This document shows positions 18,733-22,684 of a DNA stretch of 22,684 nucleotides, in pieces. Under the pieces are notes generated by a model. That model was not told where the DNA came from. It saw only the letters and a program-made list of their open reading frames with translations, and ran no database searches. Made by a program: the position numbers and the translations under genes. This DNA comes from Conidiobolus incongruus B7586 (lineage: Eukaryota > Entomophthoromycota > Entomophthoromycetes > Entomophthorales > Conidiobolaceae), in the NCBI GenBank assembly GCA_000697335.1, contig JNEM01015503.1:1-22684 (forward strand), read 5' to 3'. Every line of letters starts with the position of its first letter. The first letter of the stretch is position 1.

Positions 18733-19796
18733 ATGGTACCACTAAAGCTTAATAATAATCTCTTAAGAAATATTTTGTTATTTTACTTTAATCAAGTATT
18801 TAAACCATTTGAGTCATATAAAATTATTAACCAAATATATAGTGAAGGTATTATTATTCTTCATTTTTGTCAAAAATAGTTTGAATGTTTTCATAATGAT
18901 GATTACTATATTGAAGATAAATCATATATAAGTAGAAAAATAAAAATATTTAATAAACAAATATTAGATATTATAAAAACCCATACAAATTATAATTTAA
19001 AGGAATTATCAAAAAATATTAAATATTAGTCTTATTTAATTATCAAATTAATTAAAAAAATAATAAAGTTTAGATAATATCAAATTAGATATCTTATAAA
19101 TTAAAAATAATTGACAAGTTTAATAAGTTAGCATATATTTTCTTATTTATAAAATTTACAAAAAACTTAGATTTCTTAAAGAGCTTTATTATTACTAATA
19201 AAATATAAATAATATTTGATAATATAGTTTATAAATATCATTAGGTAATTAATAAAACAAAAGCTAAAAGTCAAGCAAAAACAAATATATATAGAAAAAA
19301 TAATATTAACTAAATGGTATGATTAAAAAAATATAATATATTATGAATTTAAAGATGAAAAAAAAAGATAAAAAAAGAATATTATTTTAAAAAAAAATCT
19401 AAAAATTATATAAAATATTAAAAAACAAAGACTAAAGTATTTATTAAATAAAGACTTAAATAATATATAAACTTATATGTTAATATATTATCATCATAAT
19501 AATATAAAACTATATATAATAGTTGAAACCTTATATATTTTAAATTATAAATAATTTCAACTATTATCATATTTAGCATATTTTTTTAATTTTATATCTA
19601 ATGATTTTTATTTTTTTTTTAATATTTTAAAAGATTTTTAAAAAATATTATTTTTCAGAAACTTAAACAAATAAAAGCTGAATTTTTAAAATTTATTTAA
19701 ATAAGGAAAAAAAATTTCATAAAAAGGGGAATATATAGTTAAATTAAAAGATAAGAACTTATTTAAAAAAATAAAGGTTATTATATATTATCTTAA
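18733..19796 (+). pseudogene. Mariner transposase of a second lineage, copy D, decayed
   Basis: From ATG 18733 the frame has the classical mariner N-terminus: a helical region with LLRNILLFYFNQ, then IYSEG, FCQK followed by TAG at the usual tryptophan, FECFHNDDYYIEDK and the second HTH with LKELSKNI. The catalytic part keeps ILTKWYD and IIYYEF (family MLxxWWD...GxxYYE), then HHNN where family members have LHDN, and ISNDFYFF for the third aspartate, again with 34 residues between the two acidic sites. It ends KGYYI with TAA at 19794-19796. Total span 1064 bp against about 1035 expected, with many stops and at least one frameshift. It differs in sequence from copies A, B, C and E, being closer to animal-type mariners. 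Its terminal repeats were not found. Confidence 0.75.
19516..19567. repeat. 13-bp perfect inverted repeat inside mariner copy D
   Basis: ATAATAGTTGAAA at 19516-19528 and TTTCAACTATTAT at 19555-19567 are exact reverse complements with 26 bp between. It lies in the part of copy D coding for the segment between the second and third catalytic positions, so it may be chance in A+T-rich coding DNA rather than a signal. Confidence 0.5.
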
Positions 19797-19800
19797 ATCT

Positions 19801-21083
19801 GAAATAATGGGAAATTTTTTAATTTCTGATTTTTCAAACATATTATTAGTTTGAAATAAATAGATATATATAAAGTTAATAGGAAATTATATATTTTTAA
19901 AATATATATATATAATAATTTTTTTTGATTAAAAAATTAACTTATTAAAATTGGTTATTTAATTTAATTTTACTTAAACCAAATAGTAATTATCAAAAGT
20001 TTTTTATTTTAGTATCAGTAAAACTTAACTATAAACCCACTAAAATTATTTAAAATTTACAAGTAGCTTTTAGTAATAAAATATTATCTAAATTAACAAT
20101 TTATTGCTAGATAAATCACTTTAAAGCTAAGAGAGAAATTATCCAAAACTTACCAAAATCTAAAAGACTAATTTCAACTATTACTTTTTCAATTATTAAT
20201 AAAATGAAAAAATATATTGAAAAGCATATTTTTATTTTAGTTAAAGAATTATTTAAGCATTTTAATATTAGTTTTACAAGTATTTTATATATATTAAAGT
20301 TTAAACTCAAATTAATAAATAAAAATATAAAATAGGTACCTTATAATTTAACCAAAGCTTAAAAAAAAAACTAAAGTAGTTATTGCTAAACAAATCTTAC
20401 TAAAATATTACCAGAAGCTTAAACTTTTACAGTGAATAATTACAATTGATGAATCTTAGATCCTTATGTATAATTCTTTACCAAAACACCAATTTAAAAT
20501 GCTAGATAAAGCTAAATCAACCTCCTCTACAAATCCCTTTAAATAAGCATTTTTTTAATAAATAAATGTTAATTAATTTAATAAATTATAATATTATATA
20601 CTATTCTTATTTAATTCCTGAAGGAAAATCAATTAATAATAAACTTTATATTGTTTTTTTAAATAAAAGTATCTCTAATTAGTGTTTTCAATATAATTTA
20701 AGTAAACTTATTATTTTGTATGATAATTGCAAAATATATAAATCTAAAGTTATAAAAAACTTTCTAATTAAAAATAACTGGAAAAAACTACCATATCTAG
20801 TATACTTTTTAGATTATAACCTATGTGATAATAATTGCTTTAGATAATTAAAAAACCAGCTTACAGGAAAGAAAATTTCTGCAAGAAAATTTAATTAGTT
20901 TGTAAAATATCAAATTTTAGTCTTTAATAAAAAGAATTATTTTTTAGGTGTTAGATCTTTGCTAAAAGTATAGCAAAAGTTATTAATATTAAAGAAAACT
21001 ATTAAATTTATATTATATATTTATTTTTATATATTATATATTAAAATATTTATTTATTTTGAATTGCAAAAAAATTTCCCATA
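19801..21083 (+). mobile_element. Mariner-type element, copy B, full length
   Basis: A 1.28-kb copy in the same family as A, C and E but more diverged. The left end, from about 19801, reads GAAATAATGGGAAATTTTTT and continues with AATTTCTGATTTTTCAAACA as in copy A. The right end near 21083 reads, on the minus strand, TTATGGGAAATTTTTTT, matching the left. It starts only a few bases after the end of copy D's transposase, so the two elements abut or B landed in D's 3' region. It lacks the 93-bp duplication of copy A. Confidence 0.75.
19972..21005 (+). pseudogene. Mariner transposase of copy B, decayed
   Basis: It aligns with the copy A transposase from the leader to the final TAT TAA (stop 21003-21005). 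It preserves some ancestral codons: GAT for the first catalytic aspartate (ATTGATGAATCT, near 20445), TGG at 20779-20781 where A has TAG, and CAA at 20911-20913 where A has TAA. Elsewhere it has its own hits, for example TAG after GAATCT where A keeps TGG. A run of ten A near 20360 carries one extra base compared with A, so it also has at least one frameshift. No likely start codon remains at the position of A's ATG. Inactive. Confidence 0.75.
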
Positions 21084-21817
21084 ATTAAAAATATAGAGTA
21101 ATATTTAAAAATTAAAATATTAATATATTTTAATAAAAAAGTTAACAAAAATGAAAATAAATACTTATGTTAATATTATTATTTTTTTAATTAAATTCTA
21201 CAAATATAAAATAAAAATTACCTTAATAACTCTAAATAGCAATATATTATTATAGTTATTAAAATTATATTATTATTTTTTTATATCTATATTAATTTAT
21301 AAATAGTTTACTTAGTATAATAAGGTTTAAATTATAAGTTTGTTATAAAATTCTAATTTGATATAATATCAGCTAACTTTTTCTTAAATATTTATATTAA
21401 GATATATTAATGAGCATAAATAACTTATTAGTAATTTTATAACTTAGTTATTTAACTACCTTGAATTATCAAAGTAATTAAATTAAAATAATAATTTTTA
21501 ATAAATTTTAATCTACTTATATAATATAACAAAATATTTACAAATTTTTAATAGCTTTAGTTATATTTTAAAAGACAAATTATAATTTAATAAAACTTTT
21601 AAGCTAAAAGATCTTATATTATATTATCATAAATAATTGCTTAATATAGTATCATAATATTTATAAAAAGTGACTATATTAACTTATTATAATTAGTTAT
21701 TTTGGTTCTTTATTTCTTTATTTAAATACAAACAAAGTTAATAAAACAATCAATAATTTAATATAATATTTTAATAAAAGTATAAAATTATTTAAAATTA
21801 GAAAAATAATATTAATA
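21084..21817. other. A+T-rich spacer between mariner copies B and C
   Basis: About 730 bp with no open frame, RNA gene or transposon end that I recognise. It may be further old repeat sequence beyond recognition. Confidence 0.45.
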
Positions 21818-22684
21818 TGGAAATTAAAAAATTTACTATTTTTTAATCTCTGATCTTTCAAACATATTATATATTTTGAAAGATTTTAAATATATAAAAT
21901 ATATAGGAAAATAAATATTTTCAAATTATATATATATATATATATATTATATTAAATTTTAATTATTTTTTTATTAAAATATTTTGATTTTAAAATTTGT
22001 ACTTAAATTTAATCATATCTAAATTAAATTATGATTTTCAAAAAACTTTCATTTTTATATCCTTAAAACTTAACCATAAACCCTTTAAAATCATCTAAAA
22101 CTTACAAACAGCTTATGAAGATAGTGCTTTATTTAAAACTACCATATATCACTAGATTTGTGATTTTAAAGCTAGAAGGGACATTATTCAAAATTTACCA
22201 AAATTTAAAAGATTAATTTTACTATTACTTTTTTACTTACTAATAAAATAAAAAAATATATTAAAAAATACCTATTAATTTCTATTAAAAAACTATCAAA
22301 GTAATTTAATATTAATTATATAAGTATGTTATATTTATTTGAGTTTAAATTTAAACTAAATAATAAAAATATAAAATGGATATCTTATAATTTAACAATA
22401 GCCTAAAAAAATTAAAATAGTAATAGCTAAACTAAACTTATTAAGATATAATTAAAAACAAAGGTTTTTACAATAAAAACTTATAATTAATAAATTTTAA
22501 ATTTTTTTATATAATATTTTATTTAAAAATAAAACAAGATATTAAGTTAAGTTAAATTAATCCTCTTTATAAATTTTAATAAATATATATTTTAAATATA
22601 AATGAATATTAATTATTATAATATATTATAATGTTATATGGTTTTTTAATTTAATATCTTAAAGAAAATCAATTAATAGTAAAT
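21818..22684 (+). mobile_element. Mariner-type element, copy C, cut by the window end
   Basis: After TA at 21816-21817 it begins TGGAAATTAAAAAATTT and follows copy A closely through the terminal repeat, leader and first two thirds of the transposase, until the window ends. The leader holds a longer TA-microsatellite (about 21927-21949) than copy A. It shares with A the TAA after the LTEA-like linker, the TAA at A's 4568 position and AAT at the first catalytic aspartate, so A and C are the closest pair in the window. Further changes are almost all C-to-T or G-to-A, with about one indel near 22220. Right end not visible. Confidence 0.85.
22028..22684 (+). pseudogene. Mariner transposase of copy C, partial, decayed
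   Basis: The region matches the HTH and linker part of copy A's transposase, for example TTYHXFCDFKARRD-like sequence at about 22140-22190 and the WISYNLT linker near 22376-22398. Frame is lost near 22220 relative to copy A and many stops are present. The third catalytic position is beyond the window. Confidence 0.65.

Noticed and set aside
20116-20310. Minus-strand frame of 64 residues in mariner copy B
   Set aside because: It is antisense to the transposase HTH region, which is clearly homologous to copy A on the plus strand.
21927-21949. CRISPR-like or functional tandem array
   Set aside because: It is a simple TA microsatellite in the leader of mariner copy C, with a shorter counterpart in copy A.

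Overview
This is a very A+T-rich eukaryotic nuclear window. The best fit is a fungus: the one multi-exon gene has eight introns of only 47-55 nt with GTAAGT/GTATGT-like donors and ACTAAT/CTAAT-type branch sites, the tRNA-Ser closely resembles yeast tRNA-Ser(AGA), and the transposon copies are decayed in a way that recalls fungal repeat-induced point mutation (RIP). The taxon cannot be fixed more closely from sequence alone. Host genes use the standard genetic code.

Layout. 1-366: 3' end of a Tc1-like transposon. 367-2856: very A+T-rich DNA with no gene and a few transposon-end-like islands. 2857-5545: a decayed mariner-type element on the minus strand (copy E), split by a younger plus-strand copy of the same family (copy A, 3942-5345) that carries an internal 93-bp in-frame tandem duplication. 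5857-7237 (-): a nine-exon gene for clamp-loader subunit RFC5 (yeast Rfc3), with a TTCGCGAA palindrome just upstream. 7238-9786: A+T-rich intergenic DNA with one unrecognised open frame. 9787-11910 (-): an intronless gene for a 707-residue NhaC-family Na+/H+ antiporter with a signal peptide; its upstream region holds a 10-bp-arm palindrome and ATCAAAG repeats. 11911-16676: a long spacer of near-normal composition in its first part, with two TATA boxes, a coding-like island, small hairpins and a 39-bp imperfect repeat. 16677-16757 (+): tRNA-Ser(AGA). 17288-18385 (-): an intronless gene for a 365-residue protein with a FAR1-type zinc domain and a C-terminal CCHC knuckle but no transposase core. 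18733-22684: three more decayed mariner-type copies on the plus strand (D from a different mariner lineage, B, and C, which runs off the window).

How it fits together. Dense, conserved genes of moderate composition sit as islands in A+T-rich DNA built largely from dead mariner/Tc1 elements. The transposase stops look at first like a ciliate-type code. Comparison of the copies with one another shows instead that they are CAA to TAA and TGG to TAG/TGA transitions at codons other copies still keep, while reading frame in copy A is unbroken over 376 codons. The most rewarding points are this RIP-like decay, the nested insertion, the eukaryotic NhaC with an extra N-terminal domain, the transposase-derived zinc protein, and the palindromes in front of RFC5 and NhaC. 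I did not find a clearly new multi-gene system.
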